In this document: positions 1-6,708 of the stretch, piece by piece
How positions within the stretch are numbered: position 1 is the first letter of the stretch
Layout of the letters: the number at the start of each line of letters is the position of its first letter
From: Geoglobus sp.
GTDB taxonomy: Archaea > Halobacteriota > Archaeoglobi > Archaeoglobales > Archaeoglobaceae
Assembly (NCBI GenBank): GCA_027019885.1
Contig: JALUWC010000079.1
Coordinates: forward strand, 1-16,381
DNA length: 16,381 nucleotides
Direction: 5' to 3'
Position numbers and translations under genes: made by a program
The notes under the pieces: generated by a model
Databases searched by the model: none
What the model saw: the letters and a program-made list of their open reading frames with translations, nothing else
Told to the model about the DNA's origin: nothing

Positions 1-1026
1 TATCCATGGTTCCCAGGAAATGTTGTTCTTGGTGTAGTATTCCTCTCTTCTCACTCCAATGAGGTCATAAGGGCAGGAGTTCTCACAGGCTCCACAGTAT
101 ATGCAGTGCTCTTCATTGAAATAGACCCTTGCCTCTTTCTCTCCAACATACCACACCCTGTTGTGCCAGCATACTTTTATGCATGCACCACACCCAACCG
201 GATCACAGCGATACATTCTCGGCTCATAAACAAAAAGCTCACCTTTGGCTGGTTTAACAGTTTTTATGGCATCGTAAGGACAGACAACCTCACAGTAAGC
301 ACAGTTTGAGCACTTCTCATTATCAACCTCAATGTGTGCAAGCTTTTTAAGCTCAAAGTCAATTCTCCTTCCATTCTCAACCTTTATCGCATTTTCAGGA
401 CAAACGTCCTCACACAGCTTGCAGTAATCGCAGTCCGATTCATCAATCAGAATGTCCTCATATGGCATCGGATCTGTCGGGCCTGACTCTTTTTCAACCA
501 TTGTGAAGATGTGGCAGAATTCAGCACAAATTCCACACAGATTGCACTTCTCTCTGTCAATGACAACCTTCCCCTCTATTCCCTCGTTTTTCTCCTCTAT
601 GTCCTCTCTTCTCACCTCAATTTCTCTGGCTATTGCATCATCGGGGCATGCCTTGTAGCACAGCGTGCAGTCAGTGCACTTCTCGTAATCAATTTCCGTG
701 AAGCTTGCTGGTGAAAGCGGAAAATCATCTTTTCTAACCCTCTCACCATTTATGAAAAAATCAAAGGCATTGAAGGGGCAGAGAGCATAGCATATCCCGC
801 AGTAGGCACACTTCAGATGATCGACTGTCACAGGAGGCATTTCAAGACCAATTGCTATGTCATGAACAGGTCCAAGCTCTATTGCATTGACAGGGCATGC
901 ATAAACGCATATTCCGCATCCGTTGCATACCTTATAGTCGTAAATAAGCTCTCTTACCTCGTCCTTGGCTCTCTGAATGTATTTGAATTTGGTCTCGTCA
1001 GCGAAATCTAAGTCTCTCTCAACCAC
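1..1026 (-). CDS. fwdF: Formylmethanofuran dehydrogenase polyferredoxin subunit FwdF (3' end off the window)
   Basis: This is an open frame of 342 codons on the minus strand with no stop before the left edge. I translated it by hand. It holds eight [4Fe-4S] motifs of the C-x2-C-x2-C-x3-C type, starting near residues 34, 73, 117, 161, 199, 239, 274 and 308. Motif seven has a wider first gap (C-x4-C) and motif four ends in C-H instead of C-P. Eight clusters in about 340-350 residues, and an N-terminus with VERDLDFADET, fit FwdF/FmdF. That subunit wires the W/Mo site of formylmethanofuran dehydrogenase to outside electron carriers in the cytoplasm. The start is GTG at 1026: GAGGTGG lies at 1039-1033 with a 6-nt spacer, and the gene overlaps the hdrA end by 8 bp. 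The protein is probably almost complete. It could instead be another polyferredoxin; no other fwd subunit is visible here. Confidence 0.8.
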   Translation of the reverse strand, partial: MVERDLDFADETKFKYIQRAKDEVRELIYDYKVCNGCGICVYACPVNAIELGPVHDIAIGLEMPPVTVDHLKCAYCGICYALCPFNAFDFFINGERVRKDDFPLSPASFTEIDYEKCTDCTLCYKACPDDAIAREIEVRREDIEEKNEGIEGKVVIDREKCNLCGICAEFCHIFTMVEKESGPTDPMPYEDILIDESDCDYCKLCEDVCPENAIKVENGRRIDFELKKLAHIEVDNEKCSNCAYCEVVCPYDAIKTVKPAKGELFVYEPRMYRCDPVGCGACIKVCWHNRVWYVGEKEARVYFNEEHCIYCGACENSCPYDLIGVRREEYYTKNNISWEPWI

Positions 1027-3358
1027 TTCTAACCACCTCTTGCTCAATCGGCCCAAATTCCCTTATTTTTTCCACAAATTCGTTGAAGTCCTCAGCAATT
1101 CCGCTTGCCTCTCCGGCAGAATGCCAGATCGTTGCAACTCTTTCAGGATTTATTCCAGCCTCCTTTAATGCCTCCTTCAATGTCTTAACTCTCTCATCGG
1201 CATGATAGTTTCCAACCTTGAAATGGCATTCTCCAAGCCTGCAACCTGAGACAATAACACCATCAATCCCCTTCTTCAATGCTCTCAGTATCCATTCGGG
1301 ATCAACTCTTCCAGAGCAGAGGGTTCTGACAATTCTCACATTTGGATCGTACTGTATCTTTGTCGTGCCTGCAAGATCCGCCGCACCATAGCTGCAGAAA
1401 TGACATGCGAAGACAAGGATCAGGGGATCAGAGGTTTTTTCCTCTGTAAGAGCGTCTATTGCAGCGATTATGGCATCTTCTTTAAAGAATCCCAGGTCTA
1501 TTGCATCAGCGGGACAGGCGGAAGCACAGACACCACACATAACACATGCATTCGCATCAATTTTTGCCTTCTTTCCTTCCATGTATGCGGCATTGAAATT
1601 GCAGACATCAACACATATTCTGCATCCTATGCATTTCTCAGCATCAACGTAGGCATTGTAAGGATCAAATTCTGTTTCACCCTTTATTATGAGTTCCATC
1701 GCCTTTGCAGCAGCAAGTCCTGCAGAGGCTATTGAATCCTGAATGTCCTTCGGGCCACTGGCTGTTCCTGCAAGAAATATTCCCTTCACATCTGTTTCCG
1801 CTGGCCTCAATTTTGGATGGGCAACCTCGTAGAATCCGTCCTCTCCAACAGATAATCCGAGCTTCTGGGCAATTTCTGTATTTCCTTCAAGTCCTATTGC
1901 GAGAACGACCAGATCAAACTCCTCTTCCTGCAATTCACCAAGAAGTGTGTTCTCATATGTCAGAACAAGACTGTCATTCTTGTTTTCATAAATCTCTCCA
2001 ATTCTTGCTCTTATGAATCTGATTCCCTTCTCCTGAGCTCTCGTGTAAAACTCCTCGTACATCCTTCCATATGCTCTTATATCTATATAAAATATCGTAA
2101 CGTCTGCATCGGGATATCTTTCCCTGATTGCATATGCATTTTTCAGGCTTGACATGCAGCAAACTCTTGAGCAGTATCTGTTTGTTTTCTCATCTCTGCT
2201 TCCAACGCACTGAATAAACGCTATTTTTTGAGGTATGCTTGAATCCGAAGGTCTTAACAGCTCTCCGAGGGTTGGGCCTGAGGCAGACAGAAGCCTTTCA
2301 AGCTCGAGAGCAGTGATAACGTTCTTGTAAACTCCGTAACCATATTCTTCCTTTCTTCTTGCATCAAATGGCTTGAAGCCTGTTGCAACAATGACCGCTC
2401 CAGCCTCGATCTCAACCTCTTCAGGCTCCTGATTGAAGTTTATCGCCTCCGGCTCGCATGCTTTCTCACACAGCCTGCAACCTATGCAGTGCTGCCAGTC
2501 TATTGCAGCATAAAGCGGGGTTGACTGGGGAATAGGGAGATAGATTGCCTTTCTCGTCCCGATTGAGTAGTCAAATTCATTTGGGACTTCAACAGGACAT
2601 ACAGAACTGCAGTCGTCTATGCATCCCTTGCACTTGCTCTCATCCACGTATCTGGGATGCCTGAGTATTCTAAGCCTGAAATTTCCAACATGTCCCTCAA
2701 AGTCCACAAGCTCGGCGTTTGTTATAACCTCAATGTTCTCATGGTTCAAAGCCTCGCTCATCTTGGGTGCGAGAATGCATATTGAGCAATCGTTTGTTGG
2801 AAAAACCTCGTTCAGGGTTGCCATCTTTCCTCCAATTGTCGGGGCTTTTTCAATCAGGTAAACCTTTATTCCTGCATCCGCAAGGTTTAATGCTGCCTCA
2901 ATACCTGCAACTCCACCACCGATAACTGCAACAGCCCTTTTAACCTCGATCTTCTTTCTTGATAATGGTTCAAGGTTTCTTGCATATGCGATGGCCATTC
3001 TCACAAGATCTTTTGCCTTTGCCGTTGCGGCTTTTGGCCTTGTTTGATGAACCCATGAGCACTGCTCCCTTATGTTTGCCATGACAACCATGTACGGATT
3101 CAATCCAGCTCTTATCGCAGCTCTCCTGAACGTTACCTCGTGAAGCTTTGGACTGCATGCAGAAACGACAATTGCATCAAGTTCATTCTCCTTAATAGCC
3201 TTTATAATGTCTTCCTGCCCGCTGTCGGAGCAGGCATACTTGATATCCTGAGCAAAAATGACATCAGGAAGTGATTTTGCATATTCGGTAACATCCTCTA
3301 CATCCACAACTCTCGCGATGTTCAATCCACAGTGACATACAAAGACTCCTACTCTCAT
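1019..3358 (-). CDS. hdrA: Heterodisulfide reductase subunit A fused to an MvhD-type [2Fe-2S] domain (HdrA2-like)
   Basis: This is a soluble flavin/iron-sulfur electron-transfer protein of 779 aa, longer than stand-alone HdrA (about 650 aa). In order it has: an HdrA N-terminal domain (GVFVCHCG near residue 4, REQCSW near 98); an FAD Rossmann motif GGGVAG near 147; the HdrA signature TNDCSICILAPKM near 188; an Fe-S motif with Cys 243, 246, 250 and 254; a ferredoxin motif near 291-301; the atypical HdrA cluster region (Cys 384, 396, 400, 401); two more ferredoxin motifs near 576-586 and 605-615; and an MvhD-like tail with Cys 652, 655, 681, 706 and 711. The fusion resembles HdrA2 of Methanosarcina and also QmoB. 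Context with fwdF favours an Hdr role over Qmo. An in-frame GTG at 3367 exists, but it sits inside the ribosome site (GGTGA, 5 nt before the ATG at 3358), so the ATG is preferred. Confidence 0.88.
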   Translation of the reverse strand: MRVGVFVCHCGLNIARVVDVEDVTEYAKSLPDVIFAQDIKYACSDSGQEDIIKAIKENELDAIVVSACSPKLHEVTFRRAAIRAGLNPYMVVMANIREQCSWVHQTRPKAATAKAKDLVRMAIAYARNLEPLSRKKIEVKRAVAVIGGGVAGIEAALNLADAGIKVYLIEKAPTIGGKMATLNEVFPTNDCSICILAPKMSEALNHENIEVITNAELVDFEGHVGNFRLRILRHPRYVDESKCKGCIDDCSSVCPVEVPNEFDYSIGTRKAIYLPIPQSTPLYAAIDWQHCIGCRLCEKACEPEAINFNQEPEEVEIEAGAVIVATGFKPFDARRKEEYGYGVYKNVITALELERLLSASGPTLGELLRPSDSSIPQKIAFIQCVGSRDEKTNRYCSRVCCMSSLKNAYAIRERYPDADVTIFYIDIRAYGRMYEEFYTRAQEKGIRFIRARIGEIYENKNDSLVLTYENTLLGELQEEEFDLVVLAIGLEGNTEIAQKLGLSVGEDGFYEVAHPKLRPAETDVKGIFLAGTASGPKDIQDSIASAGLAAAKAMELIIKGETEFDPYNAYVDAEKCIGCRICVDVCNFNAAYMEGKKAKIDANACVMCGVCASACPADAIDLGFFKEDAIIAAIDALTEEKTSDPLILVFACHFCSYGAADLAGTTKIQYDPNVRIVRTLCSGRVDPEWILRALKKGIDGVIVSGCRLGECHFKVGNYHADERVKTLKEALKEAGINPERVATIWHSAGEASGIAEDFNEFVEKIREFGPIEQEVVRSG
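1033..1039 (-). promoter_or_regulatory. Ribosome binding site of fwdF inside the hdrA 3' end
   Basis: GAGGTGG lies within the last codons of hdrA, 6 nt before the GTG at 1026. It decides the fwdF start over an upstream in-frame TTG, and implies that the two proteins are translated in a coupled way. Confidence 0.7.
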
Positions 3359-3367
3359 AATTGTCAC

Positions 3368-3386
3368 CCTGAATATGACTTTCAGG
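3368..3386. repeat. Inverted repeat CCTGAA-7-TTCAGG upstream of hdrA
   Basis: A perfect 6-bp inverted repeat sits just upstream of the hdrA ribosome site and overlaps the 12-bp palindrome. Its right arm, TTTCAGGA, recurs 63 bp away in the second repeat at 3432-3450. The recurrence suggests a regulator site rather than chance. Confidence 0.35.
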
Positions 3387-3395
3387 AAATTTCCT
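3384..3395. promoter_or_regulatory. 12-bp perfect palindrome, possible operator of hdrA
   Basis: AGGAAATTTCCT is its own reverse complement. It lies between the TATA-like element and the predicted transcription start, the usual place for an archaeal repressor to block the polymerase. No binding protein can be named. Confidence 0.4.
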
Positions 3396-3399
3396 CTGA

Positions 3400-3411
3400 G
3401 AATTTTTAATG
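3400..3411 (-). promoter_or_regulatory. Probable TATA box of the hdrA-fwdF operon
   Basis: On the minus strand CATTAAAAATT reads as an AT-rich TATA-like element. Transcription would begin near 3379, giving a leader of about 20 nt with the GGTGA site. This is inferred from spacing only. Confidence 0.35.
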
Positions 3412-3431
3412 TTTCTTGTTAATGATTCAAT

Positions 3432-3448
3432 CTGAAAACCTGTTTCAG
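3432..3448. repeat. Inverted repeat CTGAAA-5-TTTCAG between the PIN-like gene and hdrA
   Basis: This is a perfect 6-bp inverted repeat with a 5-nt spacer, upstream of the hdrA TATA-like element and 26 bp past the stop of the PIN-like gene. It could be a distal operator paired with the repeat at 3368-3386. Alternatively it could be a weak terminator hairpin for the upstream cassette, though no T-run follows it on the minus strand. Confidence 0.35.
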
Positions 3449-3473
3449 GATTTTGGTGGATTTGGTTCTGCAT

Positions 3474-3983
3474 TTATTTGATATATTCTTTTAAGAACTC
3501 ATCTCTAAGGTTGCATGAAATTCCTTTTTCATCGAGAGCTTCTTTGAGTGGTTTATCAGTGGTTAGAATGAGTATGTTCGATCTATGTTCATTTATTAAT
3601 GACATGAGCTTATGGTATGTTCTGAGTAAATAAGCGTCATCTGGTTTTATGTTTTTTAAGTATTCGTCATCCAACTCTGTATCATCAACATTTATTTCAA
3701 TATATTTGTCTAAGTTCCACCTGATTTGGTAAAAATAAAATCTAGCAATAGCTCTGAGGCGAATGTCTTTATCAACTTCTTTTGAGAATTTGTTTTCTTT
3801 TTTCTGAAATTTTGAACCCTTTGCAACGGCAATTCTATCACATTTTTCAAAAATAGCTTCAATAAATTCAATTGCCTCCTTTTGCCTCTTTTTCTCGTTT
3901 TCTCCTCTTAAATCAGACCATAACCACTCATCTATTATATATATTGTAATAACGCAACCCCCCGTATTAATTGATTTAATCAA
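3474..3983 (-). CDS. PIN-like domain protein, putative nuclease partner of the adjacent ATPase
   Basis: I do not recognise a specific family for this product of up to 169 aa. A PIN-type fold is suggested by a hydrophobic strand ending in Asp (IYIID, D18), an acidic pair before a helix (PDDAYLL, 115-116), and a strand ending in ILTTDKPL (D143). These match the spacing of acidic metal ligands in PIN RNases; the residues between 50 and 110 are lysine-rich. If this is right it would cut RNA or DNA in the cytoplasm. The 5' end overlaps the ATPase gene by 8 bp, so the two are almost certainly co-expressed. The start is uncertain: the open frame begins at a TTG (3983) with no ribosome site. A strong GGGGGGT lies further in, ideally spaced for a non-standard ATT at 3950. 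The gene is AT-rich compared with the metabolic genes around it. Confidence 0.6.
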   Translation of the reverse strand: MIKSINTGGCVITIYIIDEWLWSDLRGENEKKRQKEAIEFIEAIFEKCDRIAVAKGSKFQKKENKFSKEVDKDIRLRAIARFYFYQIRWNLDKYIEINVDDTELDDEYLKNIKPDDAYLLRTYHKLMSLINEHRSNILILTTDKPLKEALDEKGISCNLRDEFLKEYIK

Positions 3984-5145
3984 AAAAAGCTTTCAGATCC
4001 TCAAGCTCTCCCTCCACAAAAGATGAGAGACCACCTTCTATTAAACCATCTTCACTTACTCTTTGCTCTTCAAATTTTGTTATTTTTCCTTCTTTTTCAA
4101 CAAAGTAGAATTTTACACTTCGGTAGTCTATATCCTTTCTTCTAATGGCAGCCAAAATTGAACTAACAAATACCTCACTATGTGTGGTTAAGATTATCTG
4201 TTTTTCTTCTTCTCTGACTATTGAACAGAATACTCTGACAAGATTGCGAATGGTAGAGGGATGTAGGTGAACTTCCGGTTCTTCTACCAAAATTGTTCTC
4301 ATCTCTGCCCTGTGGATTTTAGATAATAAATAAACAATTTGATTTACACCAAATCCCTCATTTACAAGGTAGCTTGGCATTCTCGATGTTTTATCTGTCG
4401 ATTGGAAGAATACTGTTGACGTTCCTGGAGGAGTATATATCCTGAAATCTCTGCCCAATATTTTTTCAAGATCAACACTTATTTTTGGTGCCAAGTTTGG
4501 GTCGTTTATTATGAGAGTGGCCACCTCATCCTCAGATGTGGGGTTTTGGCTTATTGGGATAGGTGAATAGTTGGGTTTGAAAAACCCTCGATTATGAGGT
4601 ACTATGTCGATTTTTCTTATATAATCTGGAATTTTGTTCAATGTTTGGCTCAACATTCTTGCTTTTTCTTGGGATTTGGATGTAGGTTGCTTTGGAGAAA
4701 TTGAAGCTGAGAGCCCATTCCAGTTAATTGTGTACTCCTCGCTCTCGTCTCTTATGCTGTATGTGAAATTTTGATTAAGTGGATATGGAACACTAACTTC
4801 AACCTCCATTTGAATAATTTTTGAATTTAGAAACATGCGTGCTGAATTCTTTTTTAAGGCAATCCCATATTCCCCATCCTTGGTCATATAAGAAATTTCT
4901 ATCGTTTTTCCCTTATCATGGTTGAACACACAATTATCAAATCCACCTAAGTTCATAAAACCAAGATTGAAAAACCCATCTAACTGTTGGTTAGGGTTAT
5001 TGATGAAATTTTTTAGGATTATCATGCTATACAGCAAGCTAGATTTACCTCCAGCTGTTGGCCCGTAGAGTATGACCAGAGGTGCAAGCTCTATGTTTGC
5101 TTTTTTTATCGAGCGAAAATTTGAGATTTTTATTCTTTCCATCAT
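3976..5145 (-). CDS. ABC/SMC-type AAA ATPase (DUF3696/AAA_15-like), putative defence ATPase
   Basis: This is a predicted cytoplasmic ATPase of 389 aa with the N-terminal frame of RecF/OLD-like proteins (IKISNFRSIKKANIEL). It has Walker A GPTAGGKS (28-35), a GGFDNCVF segment near 67, an ABC-signature-like NEGFGVNQI (262-270), Walker B TILVEEPEVHLHP (284-296) and an H-loop TTHSE with His 322. A C-terminal stretch (YFVEKEG onward) recalls DUF3696 proteins. No TOPRIM or other nuclease domain is attached; the overlapping PIN-like gene may supply it. Such ATPases drive two-gene defence modules (Septu, PARIS and Gabija are comparable in logic, not shown to be homologous here). The start is an ATG at 5145 or 5142 behind AGGGGGT. 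GC content in lines I counted is about 33-37%, low for this window, which is consistent with acquisition. The ATPase class is firm; the defence role is inferred. Confidence 0.75.
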   Translation of the reverse strand: MMERIKISNFRSIKKANIELAPLVILYGPTAGGKSSLLYSMIILKNFINNPNQQLDGFFNLGFMNLGGFDNCVFNHDKGKTIEISYMTKDGEYGIALKKNSARMFLNSKIIQMEVEVSVPYPLNQNFTYSIRDESEEYTINWNGLSASISPKQPTSKSQEKARMLSQTLNKIPDYIRKIDIVPHNRGFFKPNYSPIPISQNPTSEDEVATLIINDPNLAPKISVDLEKILGRDFRIYTPPGTSTVFFQSTDKTSRMPSYLVNEGFGVNQIVYLLSKIHRAEMRTILVEEPEVHLHPSTIRNLVRVFCSIVREEEKQIILTTHSEVFVSSILAAIRRKDIDYRSVKFYFVEKEGKITKFEEQRVSEDGLIEGGLSSFVEGELEDLKAFFD

Positions 5146-5180
5146 GGTATTACCCCCTAACCAATTTTTGGTATTGTATT

Positions 5181-5188
5181 GTTAAACT
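5181..5188 (-). promoter_or_regulatory. Possible TATA box of the ATPase/PIN cassette
   Basis: The minus strand reads AAGTTTAAC here. Transcription would start near 5157, just before the AGGGGGT ribosome site, leaving a leader of about 12 nt. The assignment rests on spacing only. Confidence 0.3.
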
Positions 5189-5454
5189 TTATCGTCTTAT
5201 GTGTTTATGAGGTTATGTGTGACACCGAAATGATTCTATTCCTCAATCAACCACCCCCATATCAACAAAAGAAGCCTCCACGGAAAACTAGGCGGAGTGA
5301 GTTTTTATTTTATAAAAGCTTCTCTACCTTCCTATTGATTTGGAAAATGTTTTATCATAGTAAGAAAGTCTAGAATGTATTATTCAGTAACCTTTTCTGA
5401 GTGTTTTGTGAGGGGACTGAAAGCTATGTTTGAAAATTTTATTAACAATAACCT

Positions 5455-5463
5455 TCATATACA
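5455..5463 (+). promoter_or_regulatory. TATA-like element of serB, leaderless start
   Basis: TTCATATAC is centred about 24 nt before the GTG at 5483, which itself has no ribosome site. The spacing suggests that the transcript begins at the first codon. It is slightly shorter than the 26-28 nt seen at other genes in this window. Confidence 0.4.
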
Positions 5464-5482
5464 CTCTCTGCAAAAATGCTCT

Positions 5483-6652
5483 GTGAAACTTCTCGCAATC
5501 TCAGTCTTCGGAGTTGACAAACCGGGAATAGTTTACAGGATAACGGATGTTTTAGCCAATGCAAAGATAAACATCGTCGATATCGAGCAGAATGTTTTTC
5601 ATGGCATATTCATGATGTTTGCAGTTGGAGACATATCTGAATGCAAGCTGGATCTTGATGAGATCAGAAAAAGACTTGATGAGGCTGGAAATGAGATAGG
5701 TGTTCAGGTTCACATTTCCCCATTTGAAAAAATTGAGCAGAAAGAGAAGGAGAGGTATGTTATCACGGTAATTGGCAAGGACAGGGTTGGAATAGTCAGA
5801 GATGTTTCCAGAATTCTTTTTAGTCATGGTGTAAACATCGAAAGAACAAGTTTGACCGCAAGAGATCAGCTCATCTCCATCTCAATTGAAGTAGATCTGA
5901 GGGGGGCGGACCTCGAGATTATCAAGAAAAAGCTCAAACAGGAGATCGAGAGAACAGGGCTGGATGTGATTATACAGCCTTACGACATTTCAAAGGAGGA
6001 AAAGAGGCTGATAGTTTTTGATATGGATTCTACCCTGATTGATACGGAGATAATCGATGAGCTTGCAAAGATGGCTGGAGTTGAAAAAGAGGTTAAGGAG
6101 CTAACAGGCAAGGCAATGAATGGTGAGATTGATTTTGAGACTGCGTTGAGGGAGAGGGTGAAGCTGCTTAAAGGTTTGCCAGTTGAGGTTATGGAGAGAA
6201 TATATGACAGTGTAAAGCTAACTGAAGGTGCTAAAGAGCTGATTGAAAGCCTGAAAAAAGCTGGATACAAGGTTGCTCTCATCAGCGGAGGCTTTACTTA
6301 CTTCACCGAAAAGCTCAAGAATGAGCTTGGACTTGACTATGCATTTGGAAACGAACTTGAGATCAGAGATGGAAAGCTTACAGGAAGAATCAGAGGAAAA
6401 ATAATCACGGCAGAGGAGAAAGCGAGAATCATCGAGGAAATGGCAAGAAAGGAGGGAATCAGGAGGGAAAACATAGTTGCCGTTGGGGATGGAGCCAATG
6501 ACAGAATCATGATTGAAAAGGCTGGTCTTGGGATAGCCTTCAACGCAAAAGAAGCTCTGAAAGATGTTGCAGATGGGCTGATAAGCAAGGAGAATTTAAT
6601 AGGGCTGGCAAGCATTCTCAAGCTTCCTGCTGAGTTCAGAAAGAGGATTTAA
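5483..6652 (+). CDS. serB: Phosphoserine phosphatase with two N-terminal ACT domains
   Basis: This 389-aa enzyme hydrolyses O-phospho-L-serine to serine, the last step of the phosphorylated serine pathway. Residues about 3-80 and 92-168 are tandem ACT domains, with the repeated starts VFGVDKPGIV and VIGKDRVGIV, likely binding serine or another amino acid as feedback signal. The HAD phosphatase domain (about 175-389) has all four motifs: DMDST (nucleophile Asp 180, acid/base Asp 182), Ser 268 in ISGG, Lys 313, and GDGANDR with Asp 336 and 340. This layout matches SerB2-type enzymes of about 400 aa. The start is GTG (5483), because homology to ACT begins there and a TATA-like element lies 24 nt upstream. 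An in-frame ATG at 5426 would add 19 atypical residues. The gene is monocistronic as far as can be seen. Confidence 0.9.
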   Translation: MKLLAISVFGVDKPGIVYRITDVLANAKINIVDIEQNVFHGIFMMFAVGDISECKLDLDEIRKRLDEAGNEIGVQVHISPFEKIEQKEKERYVITVIGKDRVGIVRDVSRILFSHGVNIERTSLTARDQLISISIEVDLRGADLEIIKKKLKQEIERTGLDVIIQPYDISKEEKRLIVFDMDSTLIDTEIIDELAKMAGVEKEVKELTGKAMNGEIDFETALRERVKLLKGLPVEVMERIYDSVKLTEGAKELIESLKKAGYKVALISGGFTYFTEKLKNELGLDYAFGNELEIRDGKLTGRIRGKIITAEEKARIIEEMARKEGIRRENIVAVGDGANDRIMIEKAGLGIAFNAKEALKDVADGLISKENLIGLASILKLPAEFRKRI

Positions 6653-6676
6653 ATAGCCCGGTTTTTAGTTTCAGTA

Positions 6677-6687
6677 AATTTAAATAA
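6677..6687 (+). promoter_or_regulatory. TATA box of the peptide-binding lipoprotein gene, leaderless
   Basis: AATTTAAATAA is centred about 27 nt before the ATG at 6709. No ribosome site precedes that ATG, so the mRNA probably starts at the initiation codon. Confidence 0.55.
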
Positions 6688-6708
6688 AACCTAATTCAAT
6701 TTACACTC

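Larger units (their letters stand above)
5146..5482. other. Intergenic region with divergent promoters, no gene seen
   Basis: This 337-bp AT-rich gap separates the minus-strand ATPase cassette from plus-strand serB. Short open frames here have no recognisable protein character. It holds the ATPase ribosome site (AGGGGGT near 5150-5156), a possible minus-strand TATA-like TTTAAC (5181-5186), and TATA-like stretches on the plus strand near 5302-5318 and 5455-5463. The frame of serB remains open upstream to 5375, but the extra residues look unlike protein. I see no terminal repeats, tRNA or integrase that would mark an insertion boundary. Confidence 0.5.

Noticed and set aside
1400..2016. Plus-strand open frames opposite the hdrA fusion gene
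   Set aside because: They are antisense shadows of a well-supported gene, with cysteine-rich or biased translations and no start signals.
1019..3358. QmoB identity for the HdrA-like fusion
   Set aside because: QmoB has a similar HdrA plus MvhD layout, but it belongs next to qmoA and qmoC and the aps genes. Here the partner is FwdF, so an HdrA2-type label is safer.
3432..3448. Intrinsic terminator after the PIN-like gene
   Set aside because: The stem is only 6 bp and no T-run follows on the minus strand; the shared arm sequence with the next repeat favours a regulator site.
3384..3450. CRISPR or integration-site repeats near the hdrA promoter
   Set aside because: There are only short dyads, no regularly spaced direct repeats of 24-40 bp, and no cas, integrase or tRNA gene nearby.
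3474..5145. Assignment of the ATPase pair to PARIS, Septu or Gabija
   Set aside because: The ATPase logic is similar, but no TOPRIM, DUF4435 or HNH motif is visible in either protein, so a named system is not supported.
5179..5373. Small plus-strand open frame of 64 codons upstream of serB
   Set aside because: Its residues are low-complexity and biased (Pro/Lys/Phe), with no ribosome site and no recognisable motif; it lies in an AT-rich promoter region.
5375..5482. N-terminal extension of SerB from the first ATG at 5375
   Set aside because: The ACT domain begins right after GTG 5483, the extra 36 residues look non-protein-like, and a TATA-like element falls within them.
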